Below are positions 35,394 through 43,138 of a stretch of 47,260 nucleotides of DNA, in pieces. The DNA is from an uncultured Haliea sp. (GTDB taxonomy: Bacteria > Pseudomonadota > Gammaproteobacteria > Pseudomonadales > Halieaceae). The translations under genes and the position numbers were made by a program. The stretch is from NCBI GenBank assembly GCA_913061145.1, contig CAJXUQ010000003.1, forward strand, positions 187,208 to 234,467. The letters run 5' to 3'. The notes under the pieces were generated by a model that was not told where the DNA came from, ran no database searches, and was given only the letters and a program-made list of their open reading frames with translations. The stretch's first letter is position 1. Each line of letters starts with the position of its first letter.

Positions 35394-35424
35394 TTGCGGC
35401 CGCCCGCGCCCCTTTTGCTATAAT
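35394..35424 (+). promoter_or_regulatory. Promoter of tRNA-Thr
   Basis: A perfect TATAAT (35419-35424), preceded by TG in the extended -10 position, lies 9 bp before the tRNA. A possible -35 TTGCGG (35394-35399) is 19 bp away. The G+C-rich stretch between the -10 and the tRNA is typical of stringently controlled stable-RNA promoters. Confidence 0.65.
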
Positions 35425-35433
35425 CGCGGCCCC

Positions 35434-35509
35434 GCCGGTGTAGCTCAGTTGGTAGAGCAGCGCATTCGTAATGCGAAGGTCGTAGGTTCGACTCCTATCT
35501 CCGGCACCA
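35434..35509 (+). tRNA. tRNA-Thr (anticodon CGU)
   Basis: A 76-nt cloverleaf with encoded CCA (35507-35509). The anticodon loop TTCGTAA gives anticodon CGU at 35467-35469. D and T arms pair normally. The acceptor stem GCCGGTG/CTCCGGC has one U-U mismatch (position 6 with 67), and the anticodon stem has a G-A closing pair as in E. coli thrW. In enterobacteria thrW is a known integration site for phages, and DNA of different character begins just after this gene. Confidence 0.95.
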
Positions 35510-35527
35510 CTATAGCAATAAAATCAA

Positions 35528-35698
35528 TTACTTAGACGTTATTTGTGATTTATCCCTATATAGATCCCCACTAAGCGAAAGTGGTGCATCAACGCTCCCA
35601 GTAACCGCGTTGCCGCCCTCACCCCAAACTCCACCGACGGAATCAATAGCGCGGATCGGCTCGTCAGCTGAACTACCTGCGGCCGCCGACAGGCCCAC
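35528..35698 (-). CDS. Small open frame between tRNA-Thr and the SRAP pseudogene, unrecognised
   Basis: A 56-codon frame starts at a GTG (35696-35698), just after the SRAP stop and in the same frame, and ends with TAA at 35528-35530. It is rich in Gly, Ser and Ala, ending with RDKSQITSK. No family is recognised, and no good ribosome-binding site was seen. It may be a relic of an integrated element, and it covers most of the 198-bp gap 35510-35707. Confidence 0.22.
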   Translation of the reverse strand: MGLSAAAGSSADEPIRAIDSVGGVWGEGGNAVTGSVDAPLSLSGDLYRDKSQITSK

Positions 35699-35707
35699 TA
35701 CACCCCC

Positions 35708-36367
35708 TTACCCGCTCTCAAGCCACACCACCTCCCCGACTGGCTCCAGCAATGCCGCATTCTTGTTCCGGGAATTGCCAATACTCGACGCCAGCGGGTG
35801 TAGGGCCAACGGGAATTTCAGTTCCGCTTGAAATAGCGGATCAGCGGGAAGTATCTCCTCGGCGTTGTGCAGCCAACGGACGCACTCCTCCTGCGACAGC
35901 ATCACTGGCATGCGCGAATGCCAGGGCTGGAACTCTGGGGCAGCTTTTGTGGTGACCAGGGTGCAGGACAGCAAGGGCCCCGGCTGGCCTCGCCAGACAT
36001 CCCACAGTGCCGCAACGGCCAGGGTGCTGTCTTTGTTGGTGATCAACCACGGCTGCTTGTGGCCTTGATCTGTACGCCACTCAATAAAGCTACTCATGGG
36101 GACGATGCCGCGCTGACTCTTGAAAGGACCGCGGAATGCCGGGCTCTGGGTCAGCGACTCGGCGCGGACATTGAACATGCTGTATTTCGTGCTGACCTCT
36201 TTGGCCCATGAGGGGGTGAGCCACCAGCGGGCTAATTCCCCCCGCCCATCGTGAACCAGCAGCACATCTTCGGTGGGCGCGACATTGTAGCGTGGCGGCG
36301 GTAAGCGTACATCGATGCCCAGAGAATCCAGCAGGTTCTGGAGGCCGGGCTGACACTTCGTTAGCCT
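35708..36367 (-). pseudogene. SRAP/YedK-like DNA-protein crosslink protein, start and catalytic Cys lost
   Basis: The frame encodes a SRAP (HMCES/YedK) protein, which covalently traps abasic sites in single-stranded DNA. Conserved parts are RYNVAPTEDVLLV, ARWWLTPSWAKE, FNVRAESL (active-site Asn), FIEW (Glu) and HSRMPVML (His). Family members start MCGR, and Cys2 is the nucleophile. Here the frame reads RLTKCQPGLQNLL immediately after an in-frame TGA at 36371-36373, so the first three codons (Met-Cys-Gly) are missing and no good start exists. The end overlaps the last codons of the MarR gene, marking a recombination junction near 36365. Confidence 0.75.
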
Positions 36368-36828
36368 TGGTCAAATAGGCGTTGACGTAAATTGGCGCGT
36401 ACACGTTGCAACTGTCCGATCAAACTGTCGCGCTCTTCGATCGGGATGCCGTCCAGTAGAATCTCCTCAATCTGTTCAACGACATTTTCCAGTTCGGGCA
36501 GCAAAGGTCGGATCCTGCCCGTGAGCACAACGCGTTTCACGCGTTTGTCACTTGCGTCTGGCATGCGTTCAACCCAGCTTGCGTCTTCCAGACGATCAAC
36601 GATTTTGCCCAGCGGCGGCTTCGCCATCAACAGTCTTTCGGCTATCTGTGTCTGGGTTAGTGGCCCCTCTGTATAGAGTAGGTAGAGAACCTGCCACTGA
36701 CTGCGAGTCAGTTCGAAGTCTCGAACCTCGCGATTGAAAATCTTGGCAACCATTAAACTCACTTCGTGCATCAATGTACTCACGTGATGGTGCGTAAACC
36801 GCTTGCCCTGAATTTCTTGACTTTTCAC
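36361..36828 (-). CDS. MarR family transcriptional regulator
   Basis: A 155-residue winged-helix regulator. The HTH core is LTQTQIAERLLMAKPPLGKIVDRLEDASWVERMPDASDKRVKRVVLT, preceded by the dimerisation helix VAKIFNREVRDFELTRSQWQVLYLLY. It is divergent from the RND efflux genes with a 91-bp gap, so it probably represses both and responds to an efflux substrate. The last codons and stop (GGC TAA) coincide with sequence of the truncated SRAP gene, so the C-terminus may not be original. Confidence 0.88.
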   Translation of the reverse strand: MKSQEIQGKRFTHHHVSTLMHEVSLMVAKIFNREVRDFELTRSQWQVLYLLYTEGPLTQTQIAERLLMAKPPLGKIVDRLEDASWVERMPDASDKRVKRVVLTGRIRPLLPELENVVEQIEEILLDGIPIEERDSLIGQLQRVRANLRQRLFDQG

Positions 36829-36845
36829 TGAAATATTGATTACCT

Positions 36846-36865
36846 TAGTTATAGAAACTACAGTT
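36846..36865. promoter_or_regulatory. Possible MarR operator in the marR-efflux intergenic region
   Basis: Overlapping inverted repeats TAGTT-ATAGA-AACTA (36846-36860) and AACT-AC-AGTT (36856-36865) lie between the divergent genes. A weak plus-strand promoter, TTGATT (36836-36841) with TACAGT (36859-36864) and 17-bp spacing, overlaps them. Binding here would block the efflux promoter. Confidence 0.4.
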
Positions 36866-36885
36866 ACTTTTTAGCTGACATGCAG

Positions 36886-37261
36886 ACACTAGTCAACTCT
36901 CTGAGCGCTTATTGAAAGAATGGACACAGTTTCACCGCCCCGTAAATTCCTGCTGGCCGGCTGTCTCTTGACAGTACTTGCGGCCTGTGACCATTCAACC
37001 ACGGAACCTGCAGCGGGCCTAGAGTCCAACGAAACCGCTCCCCTGGCCCAAATCCAGATCGGGAGGCCAGAACAGGTCCATATCAGCGAACCCATACTGA
37101 CAACCGGTTCCGTATTTGCGCACAAGACAACCAATGTTGTGCCCCTTGTTGGCGGGCTGATTGAGGAAATCCGTGTGAACGTTGGTGATCGTGTTGACCA
37201 GGGTGACCCCCTCATAATGCTGCGACAAACGGAGTTCGAACTCGCGGTGAAGCGGCTGGCA
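36886..37261 (+). repeat. Direct repeat, copy 1 (5' region of the efflux adaptor gene)
   Basis: About 375 bp covering the end of the leader and the first 114 codons of the adaptor gene recur at 42278-42652 in the same orientation, with scattered substitutions and one net deleted base. Confidence 0.85.
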
Positions 37262-38035
37262 CATGCGCGAGATCTGGCCAAATCGGAACTTGAAGATGCC
37301 CTGCGCAATTTGGACAACGCCAACAGGCTCAGAGAACGGGAGGTAATTTCCCAGGAAACCCTTGACGCCCTGGAGACGCGCGTTGCGGTGTCCACGTCCA
37401 AATTGGGCATGGCTGAAGTCAACTTGTCTCTCGCGCAACAGGAGTTGACCGACTCAATTGTAAAGGCGCCTTTTCGCGGTGTCATCACCAAGCGTTTTGT
37501 CGATGAAGGCGCATTCGTGCCCTCGGTAATGCGCTCGGAAAGTCCGGTCGTTCAATTACAGAAGATTGACATTGTTATCGTTCAGATCTTTGTGCCAGAA
37601 ACATATCTCACATCAGTGAGTCCTGGCATGCGGGCAATTGTCCATATTCCCAGCCTGGGTCAAACCTTCGAATCACGTGTGGCCTTGATCAACGATAATC
37701 ACGAACTGAATACACGCAATATCGAATTGCGTATCGGTATCGCCAATCCTGACTATGTCATAAAGCCCGGGCTGTTTGCGGTGGTCAAGCTTTACCCTGA
37801 AGCCCGAGAGATTCGGATTCTGCCACCGGAATCACTTTTAGGCGCGGGGCAAGACAGGCACGTGTTGACAGTAGAAGATGGCAAAGTCCAACGGATGAAT
37901 GTGGCGGTAAAAGCCTTGACTGATGGCAGCTTGGAACTGCTTTCTGAACTAGATCCTGATACCAACATTATTGTCGGCACGCAACGTCACACTCTGGAAC
38001 CGGGCAACCCGGTCACAGTCGACCAACTGCTCTGA
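36920..38035 (+). CDS. RND efflux periplasmic adaptor lipoprotein
   Basis: A 371-residue membrane-fusion protein (HlyD/AcrA type) linking an RND pump to an outer-membrane channel. The lipobox LAAC (Cys23) gives lipid anchoring. The lipoyl-like half-motifs are [22 protein letters not shown] and IVKAPFRGVITKRFVDEGAFV, separated by a short coiled-coil hairpin (about residues 105-165). The stop overlaps the pump start by one base. No outer-membrane factor gene is nearby, so a TolC-like channel elsewhere is expected. A decayed copy of its 5' end lies at 42278-42652. Confidence 0.92.
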   Translation: MDTVSPPRKFLLAGCLLTVLAACDHSTTEPAAGLESNETAPLAQIQIGRPEQVHISEPILTTGSVFAHKTTNVVPLVGGLIEEIRVNVGDRVDQGDPLIMLRQTEFELAVKRLAHARDLAKSELEDALRNLDNANRLREREVISQETLDALETRVAVSTSKLGMAEVNLSLAQQELTDSIVKAPFRGVITKRFVDEGAFVPSVMRSESPVVQLQKIDIVIVQIFVPETYLTSVSPGMRAIVHIPSLGQTFESRVALINDNHELNTRNIELRIGIANPDYVIKPGLFAVVKLYPEAREIRILPPESLLGAGQDRHVLTVEDGKVQRMNVAVKALTDGSLELLSELDPDTNIIVGTQRHTLEPGNPVTVDQLL

Positions 38036-41000
38036 TGTGGATCGCTGACCTCTCGATTCGCCGTCCTGTCATGACCGTCATGTTCGTCGGCGCATTGGTA
38101 TTGCTGGGCGCCATATCAATGCCGCGCGTCAATATGAGTCTGTTCCCCCATGTTGACATTCCCATTGTCACTGTTGAAACAACTCTGGAAGGTGCCTCTC
38201 CCGCGACAATGGAATCAGAGGTAACAGACCGACTTGAGGAGGAACTGTTTGCGATCGCGGGACTGGACAGTCTTCGCTCGGCAAGTGCCGACGGGTACTC
38301 CCAGATCATCCTGGAGTTCGAACTGGAAACGGACGTGAATTTGAAAGCACAGGAGGTTCGAGACAAGGCAGCCAGGGCTTTCCCGTTTTTACCAGAGGGG
38401 ACAAAACAACCACTGATTACAATCCTCGATCCGGATTCCGAGCCGATAGTCTCCATCATCATGTCTGGGCCTCTGCCGACAGGCGAGTTAACCAAACTGT
38501 CCAAAAGCACAGTGAAGGAACGCTTACAGAGGGTTCCGGGTGTCGGTAGCGTACAACTTGTGGGAGATCGTGAAAGGGAAGTCCGGGTTTGGCTCAATGC
38601 AAGCCGGATGCGCGGCTATGGCACTACTGTTGACGATATATCTGCAGCCATAAGACGAGAGCACGTGGACATCGCCGGTGGACGACTGGAATACCAAAAC
38701 GGCAACTCTGAGTTCACCGTCAAGACACTTGGAGAGGTGACAAGCATCGAAGAGTTGAAAGATATTGCGATATTCCGCGTCAACCAGGCACTGGTCCGAT
38801 TGAGAGATGTGGCAAGATTGGAAGATGGGCTTGAAGATGAACGAAGTTATGCCGAACTCGACGGAATAAATGGCATTAGTCTTGAGATACGCAAGCAAAG
38901 CGGTGCAAACACCGTCAACGTGGCTCGAGCCATTAGAGCAGAGCTCGAAAAGATAAGGGACGAAATACGATCCGACATTTCCCTGACCCCGGTCAGGGAT
39001 AATTCCAGATTCATTGAATCCACGGTACGAGACGTTTCATTCGACATTATATTGGGTGTCGTGCTCGTTGTTGCGGTGACACTGTTTTTCCTTCTGAGCA
39101 TTCGTGCCACTATCATTGTTGCTACGGCCATTCCTACGGCACTCATAGCCACCTTCTTTGCCTTTTACGTCCTGGATTTCTCAATAAACATGATGTCGCT
39201 TATTGCGATTTCTTTGTGCGTTGGCCTACTGGTCGACGATGCCGTCGTAGTGTTGGAGTCGATATACAGGGAAATCGAGGAAGGTCAAGAACCCGCTGTT
39301 GCCGCGTCGGTAGGCACAGGAAAGGTCGCTATGGCAGTGGTTGCCTCGACGTTCGCAGTCATGGCTGTTTTCCTGCCCATTTCGTTCACGGATGGACTGA
39401 TCGGCGTATTCATGTACCAGTATGGCGTTACCGTCGCAGTTGCTGTCGGAATCTCTTTGATAATATCACTGACTTTGACTCCCATGCTCTGCTCCAGACT
39501 GCTGCAGCGCAGTACCACGAAAAGCTCAGCAGTACACGCATTGGAACGCGCACACTCCAGGCTGGAATCCAGCTACGTGTCCTTGGTACGAGCGGCATTG
39601 TCCGCAAGGTGGCTGGTTCTGATTTTTGCCGGAATAGCCGTCGCCATTGGTGTCCATTACGCGGGCAAGGTTCCGCTGTCATTCACGTCCAAAGCTGATC
39701 GGAGCGAGTTTATCGCTGCGGTTGAACTGCCGCTGGGCACCGGAATAGCTGAGTCAAAGCGAGTGGCTTCCAGGTTGAGTGCAAGGGTCAAGGAGTTCGA
39801 GCATGTTCAGCTGGTCTTCGCCGTTATCGGCTCAGGCGCACAGACAAAGACCAATGAGATCAGCTTTTATGTCGGCTTGACCCCCAAACAGGAACGCAAT
39901 ATTCATCAAAACCTGATTATGGATGAAATCCGTCTCGCCTTGACTAAAGCAGCGCCTCAGGCTCAGCACATCACCATGGCTCAGGTACCCTGGATCTCCG
40001 GCGGCGGCTTCTTCGGCGCGGACCTCGATTTGGCGCTTAGTGGGCCGGATCTCGACAAGCTTCAGCGCTATTCCGAACATATAATGCAGGCGATGCAGGC
40101 CTCGGGACTGTTTCGCGACGTCAAATCCAGCTACGAATCCGGCAAGCCCGAGATTCAGGTAAGCATCAACCGCGACCGTGCGGCCAAGCTTGGTATATCC
40201 GTGCACAATATCGCCAGTGCTGTTGGTACAACTATGGGCGGCAAGGATATCGCCAGCTTTCAAGAGCACGGTGATCGCTACGACGTCAGGCTCAGATTCG
40301 ATCAGGAGTATCGCGATCACATTGGCACATTTGACCTGATTCAATTGCGATCCTCGGACGACAGCCTGGTCGACTTCCGAAGTGTTGCTGACGTAGCAAT
40401 CAAGGATGGGCCGGTACAGATCGACAGGTATAACCGTGCCAGAAAAATTTCTGTATCAGGTAATGCGCCGGCGGGTACTGCCGCTGGAGAGCTACTGGTA
40501 GCAATGGACAGAATTCTGACCGATATGGAATTTGAGCCAGGTTATGAGGCAACCTATCTTGGAACCTCCGAGCAGGTGCGCGAGGTTGCCAACTCCTTGT
40601 TGTTCGCTTTCATGCTGGCCCTGCTGATTCTGTACATGATTCTCGCAAGTCAATTCGAAAGCTTCGCCCAACCTGTCGCCATAATGCTCACCGCGCCTCT
40701 GTCTTTTGTTGGCGCATTCACTTTACTGGCTCTGACCAACTCCGAGCTTTCCGCGACGACACAGATTGCCATGGTAGCCTTAATGGGCCTGGTGATGAAG
40801 AATGGTATTTTGCTGGTGGATCAGGCCAATCAGTCCATGTCGCGAGGCTTGGCGGCAAAAGACGCGATGATAGAATCGGCAAAGTTACGGCTACGTCCAG
40901 TTCTGATGACGGCATTCTCCACTATATTCGGCATGATCCCCATCGCTCTGGCGACAAGCGACGGAGCAGAACTACGGACATCTACCGGTATTATCGTGAT

Positions 41001-41124
41001 TGGCGGTTTGGGTTCTTCAACTCTCCTGACTCTGTTTGTGGTGCCGGTGGTATTCACCCTGATTGTAGACTCGAAAATCAGGCTTAATCGCTTCTTGGCA
41101 GAACGGAAGGAATCCGTGAAATGA
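38035..41124 (+). CDS. RND family efflux transporter (AcrB/HAE1-like)
   Basis: A 1029-residue proton-driven inner-membrane pump. The start MWIADLSIRRPVMTVMFVGALVLLG is typical of the family. The proton-relay residues are intact: Asp401-Asp402 in GLLVDDAVVVLESI (TM4) and Lys922 in GLVMKNGILLVDQANQ (TM10). Twelve membrane helices and two large periplasmic loops fit a full-length pump. The gene is coupled to the adaptor gene (TGATG) and to a thioesterase gene (ATGA). The substrate is unknown; the thioesterases hint at acyl-type or aromatic-acid products. Confidence 0.94.
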   Translation: MWIADLSIRRPVMTVMFVGALVLLGAISMPRVNMSLFPHVDIPIVTVETTLEGASPATMESEVTDRLEEELFAIAGLDSLRSASADGYSQIILEFELETDVNLKAQEVRDKAARAFPFLPEGTKQPLITILDPDSEPIVSIIMSGPLPTGELTKLSKSTVKERLQRVPGVGSVQLVGDREREVRVWLNASRMRGYGTTVDDISAAIRREHVDIAGGRLEYQNGNSEFTVKTLGEVTSIEELKDIAIFRVNQALVRLRDVARLEDGLEDERSYAELDGINGISLEIRKQSGANTVNVARAIRAELEKIRDEIRSDISLTPVRDNSRFIESTVRDVSFDIILGVVLVVAVTLFFLLSIRATIIVATAIPTALIATFFAFYVLDFSINMMSLIAISLCVGLLVDDAVVVLESIYREIEEGQEPAVAASVGTGKVAMAVVASTFAVMAVFLPISFTDGLIGVFMYQYGVTVAVAVGISLIISLTLTPMLCSRLLQRSTTKSSAVHALERAHSRLESSYVSLVRAALSARWLVLIFAGIAVAIGVHYAGKVPLSFTSKADRSEFIAAVELPLGTGIAESKRVASRLSARVKEFEHVQLVFAVIGSGAQTKTNEISFYVGLTPKQERNIHQNLIMDEIRLALTKAAPQAQHITMAQVPWISGGGFFGADLDLALSGPDLDKLQRYSEHIMQAMQASGLFRDVKSSYESGKPEIQVSINRDRAAKLGISVHNIASAVGTTMGGKDIASFQEHGDRYDVRLRFDQEYRDHIGTFDLIQLRSSDDSLVDFRSVADVAIKDGPVQIDRYNRARKISVSGNAPAGTAAGELLVAMDRILTDMEFEPGYEATYLGTSEQVREVANSLLFAFMLALLILYMILASQFESFAQPVAIMLTAPLSFVGAFTLLALTNSELSATTQIAMVALMGLVMKNGILLVDQANQSMSRGLAAKDAMIESAKLRLRPVLMTAFSTIFGMIPIALATSDGAELRTSTGIIVIGGLGSSTLLTLFVVPVVFTLIVDSKIRLNRFLAERKESVK

Positions 41125-41570
41125 CTTCAGATCACATAAAGCAGTTGTATGGGCTGTTTTCCAGCCGAGTTGGGGCGCATCTTGATCTAGGCCTGAAACT
41201 GGTCGACATAGAGGGCGACACGGTAAGGCTTCTCCTGCCTTTTCAGCAAAAACACGCCAATGCATTGGAAAACGGAGCGATCCATACCAGCGCACTGGCG
41301 ACGGCCATTGACAGCGCTTGCGGGTTCGCCGTCATGCTCAGACTGAAAGAGCCAACAGCGATAGCCACGGTCAATTTGAGAATAGATCATATTCGGCAAC
41401 CCGAATCGGGACAGAACGTGACAGTCGAGGCGCAGTGTTATCAACAGTCGGGAGATTTTGCCTACGTTCGTGCCAGGGCCATATCAACGAAAACTCTCTT
41501 CACCTACTCTAGTGCCATCAGCATTTTTAAAGTTGGCACGCCAGGCCCAGCTCTGAACTCAGCCCTTTGA
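41121..41570 (+). CDS. PaaI/DUF4442-like hotdog thioesterase (first of two)
   Basis: A 149-residue hotdog protein. The pattern ENGAIHTSALATAIDSACGFAVMLRL followed by IATVNLRIDHIRQPESGQNVTVEA is the PaaI-type acyl-CoA thioesterase fold; the usual HGG active-site element is replaced by ENGAIHTS. It may therefore be modified or inactive. The start overlaps the pump stop (ATGA at 41121-41124), so it is translated with the efflux pump. Confidence 0.75.
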   Translation: MTSDHIKQLYGLFSSRVGAHLDLGLKLVDIEGDTVRLLLPFQQKHANALENGAIHTSALATAIDSACGFAVMLRLKEPTAIATVNLRIDHIRQPESGQNVTVEAQCYQQSGDFAYVRARAISTKTLFTYSSAISIFKVGTPGPALNSAL

Positions 41571-41583
41571 TTCGGTACAGGAT

Positions 41584-41988
41584 ATGAACACAACCTCACT
41601 TGCCTTGTTTATTGAACAATCCCCTTATGCGCTCAATTACGGTACAGAGATCCTCTCTGCAGAGGAGTACGTTGAGTGCGTGACACAGTGGCGGGAGATA
41701 TTCACCGGAAACCCGCTATTGCGCGCTTGGCACGGCGGTATTGTATCAGGCGTTCTTGAATTAACTGGCACCCTGGCCGCCATCAGAGCTGCAAACAATC
41801 AGAATTGTGGCCTGATCTCCATCAATACAAGCTATTTGCGCCCTACCAGCGGTGACAAAGCGATGTTCAGCAGAGCGAATATCGTCAGAAGTGGCAAGCA
41901 GATTCAAACAATCAATGCCGTCGCCTGGCAAAACTCACTCGAAGAACCTACGGCGATCGCCTCATTGACATTTGTTAACGCGCGGTAG
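41584..41988 (+). CDS. PaaI-like hotdog thioesterase (second of two)
   Basis: A 134-residue hotdog protein. It keeps the active-site HGG in LLRAWHGGIVSGVLELTGTLAAI and the strand SINTSYLRPTSGDKAMFSRANIVRSGKQI, both typical of PaaI-type thioesterases. The gene lies 13 bp after the first hotdog gene; one chain carries the canonical motif and the other does not, so a heteromer is possible. The 103-bp stretch after it (41989-42091) shows no gene. Confidence 0.78.
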   Translation: MNTTSLALFIEQSPYALNYGTEILSAEEYVECVTQWREIFTGNPLLRAWHGGIVSGVLELTGTLAAIRAANNQNCGLISINTSYLRPTSGDKAMFSRANIVRSGKQIQTINAVAWQNSLEEPTAIASLTFVNAR

Positions 41989-42091
41989 TTCAGGCTTGCC
42001 CTGACAGTAATTGCCGACATCGAACCGTGAAGTGGTTAAATGGATGTTACCAACCCAGTTAAGGATAATACCCTGAAACTGGAGATGGGAT

Positions 42092-42277
42092 ATGACCACA
42101 AGAAAGCAGTACTCGAAGGAATTCAAGCTGGATGCTATCAGCCTAGTGGTGGAGCAGGGCTATTCACGGGCCGAGGCAGCGCACGGCTTGGAGATTAATG
42201 CAAACATGCTGGGGCGCTGGCTCAGAGAGCACGAGGCACCGGAGGGGCACGCTGAGCCTGATCGTTCACAAACTGAA
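42092..42277 (+). pseudogene. IS3-family transposase orfA, 5' fragment
   Basis: The first roughly 60 codons match an IS3-type orfA helix-turn-helix: RKQYSKEFKLDAISLVVEQGYSRAEAAHGLEINANMLGRWLREHE. The remaining orfA and all of orfB (the DDE catalytic part) are missing. The frame then runs into the adaptor-gene copy and stops at 42362-42364. It is therefore a broken insertion-sequence remnant. Confidence 0.8.
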
Positions 42278-42652
42278 ACACTGTGTCGACTCTCGGAGCG
42301 CTTGCTGAAAGAATGGACACAGTTTCACCGCCCCGTAAATTCCTGCTGGCCGGCTGTCTCTTGACAGTAGTTGCGGCCTGAGACCATTCAACCACGAAAC
42401 CTGCAGCGGGCCCAGAGTCCAACGACACCGCTCGCCTGCCCCAAATCCAGATCGGGAGGCCAGAACAGGTCCATATCAGCGAACCCATACTGGCAACCGG
42501 TTCCGTATTTGCGCACAAGACAACCAATACCGTGCCCCTTGTTGGCGGGCTGATTGAGGAGATCCGGGTGAACTTTGGTGATCGTGTTGACCAGGGTGCC
42601 CCCTCATTCGGCTGCGACAAGCAGAGTTCGACCTCTCGGTGAAGCGGCTGGC
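42278..42652 (+). pseudogene. Decayed second copy of the efflux adaptor 5' end
   Basis: This stretch aligns base by base with 36886-37261, including the ATG (42313, equivalent to 36920). The codon for the lipobox Cys23, TGT in the intact gene, is TGA here (42379-42381), so the product would stop at residue 22. A later one-base loss near 42596 also shifts the frame. Homology ends exactly where an istB fragment starts. It is a pseudogene copy created by duplication, or a remnant of a second RND locus. Confidence 0.85.
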
Positions 42653-42896
42653 ATAGACTGGGGCTTGATGAAACTGAACGCCGAGAACAGGCGTGATCTG
42701 CTGGAAGTGCTGGAGGATCGCCACGGCAGGCGCTCGACCATCGCCACCAACCAACTGCCCATCGAGGAGTGGCACGCACGCCGTGATCGGCGATCCGACA
42801 CTCGCTGACGCCATCCTGGATCGCCTGGTTCACAACGCCTACAAGATCAACCTCAGGGGAGAATCCATGCGAAAACGGGGACTGGACCCATTATAG
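42653..42896 (+). pseudogene. IS21-family IstB ATPase, 3' fragment with frameshift
   Basis: The last 80 or so codons of an IstB helper ATPase are recognisable: [42 protein letters not shown], then in another frame [32 protein letters not shown], ending with TAG at 42894-42896. The frame changes near 42780. The N-terminal Walker region and istA are absent, so it is a remnant of an IS21-type element. Confidence 0.85.
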
Positions 42897-43138
42897 ATGA
42901 ACATCGGAATTAATCAGAGTAGCCCTAAGGCACATCTGAACAATGGTAATTGTTCCCATCGGAACCAAAATGGCCTCACTGAAGGCGCGGAATCGCCTGT
43001 CGTTACGGGCAAACGAAACCAAATTGCAAAAGAAACGCACTGAAATCGAACACAGTTTCGGAAATTCCTCTCCTTCTTCAAAGACCCGAATGTTGTGTAT
43101 ATATTTCGTTCGTTCTGCACAAATTGTCGATATGCCAT
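42897..43138. other. 242-bp stretch without a recognised gene
   Basis: This lies between the istB fragment and the amidohydrolase stop. Short open frames exist on both strands (71 and 74 codons), but none has a family pattern or a ribosome-binding site I trust. It may hold the remaining IS21 end. I found no hairpin terminator for the amidohydrolase gene. Confidence 0.4.

Noticed and set aside
42092..42364. A complete 90-codon transposase-like gene
   Set aside because: Only the first 60 codons match IS3 orfA; the rest is out-of-frame adaptor-gene sequence.
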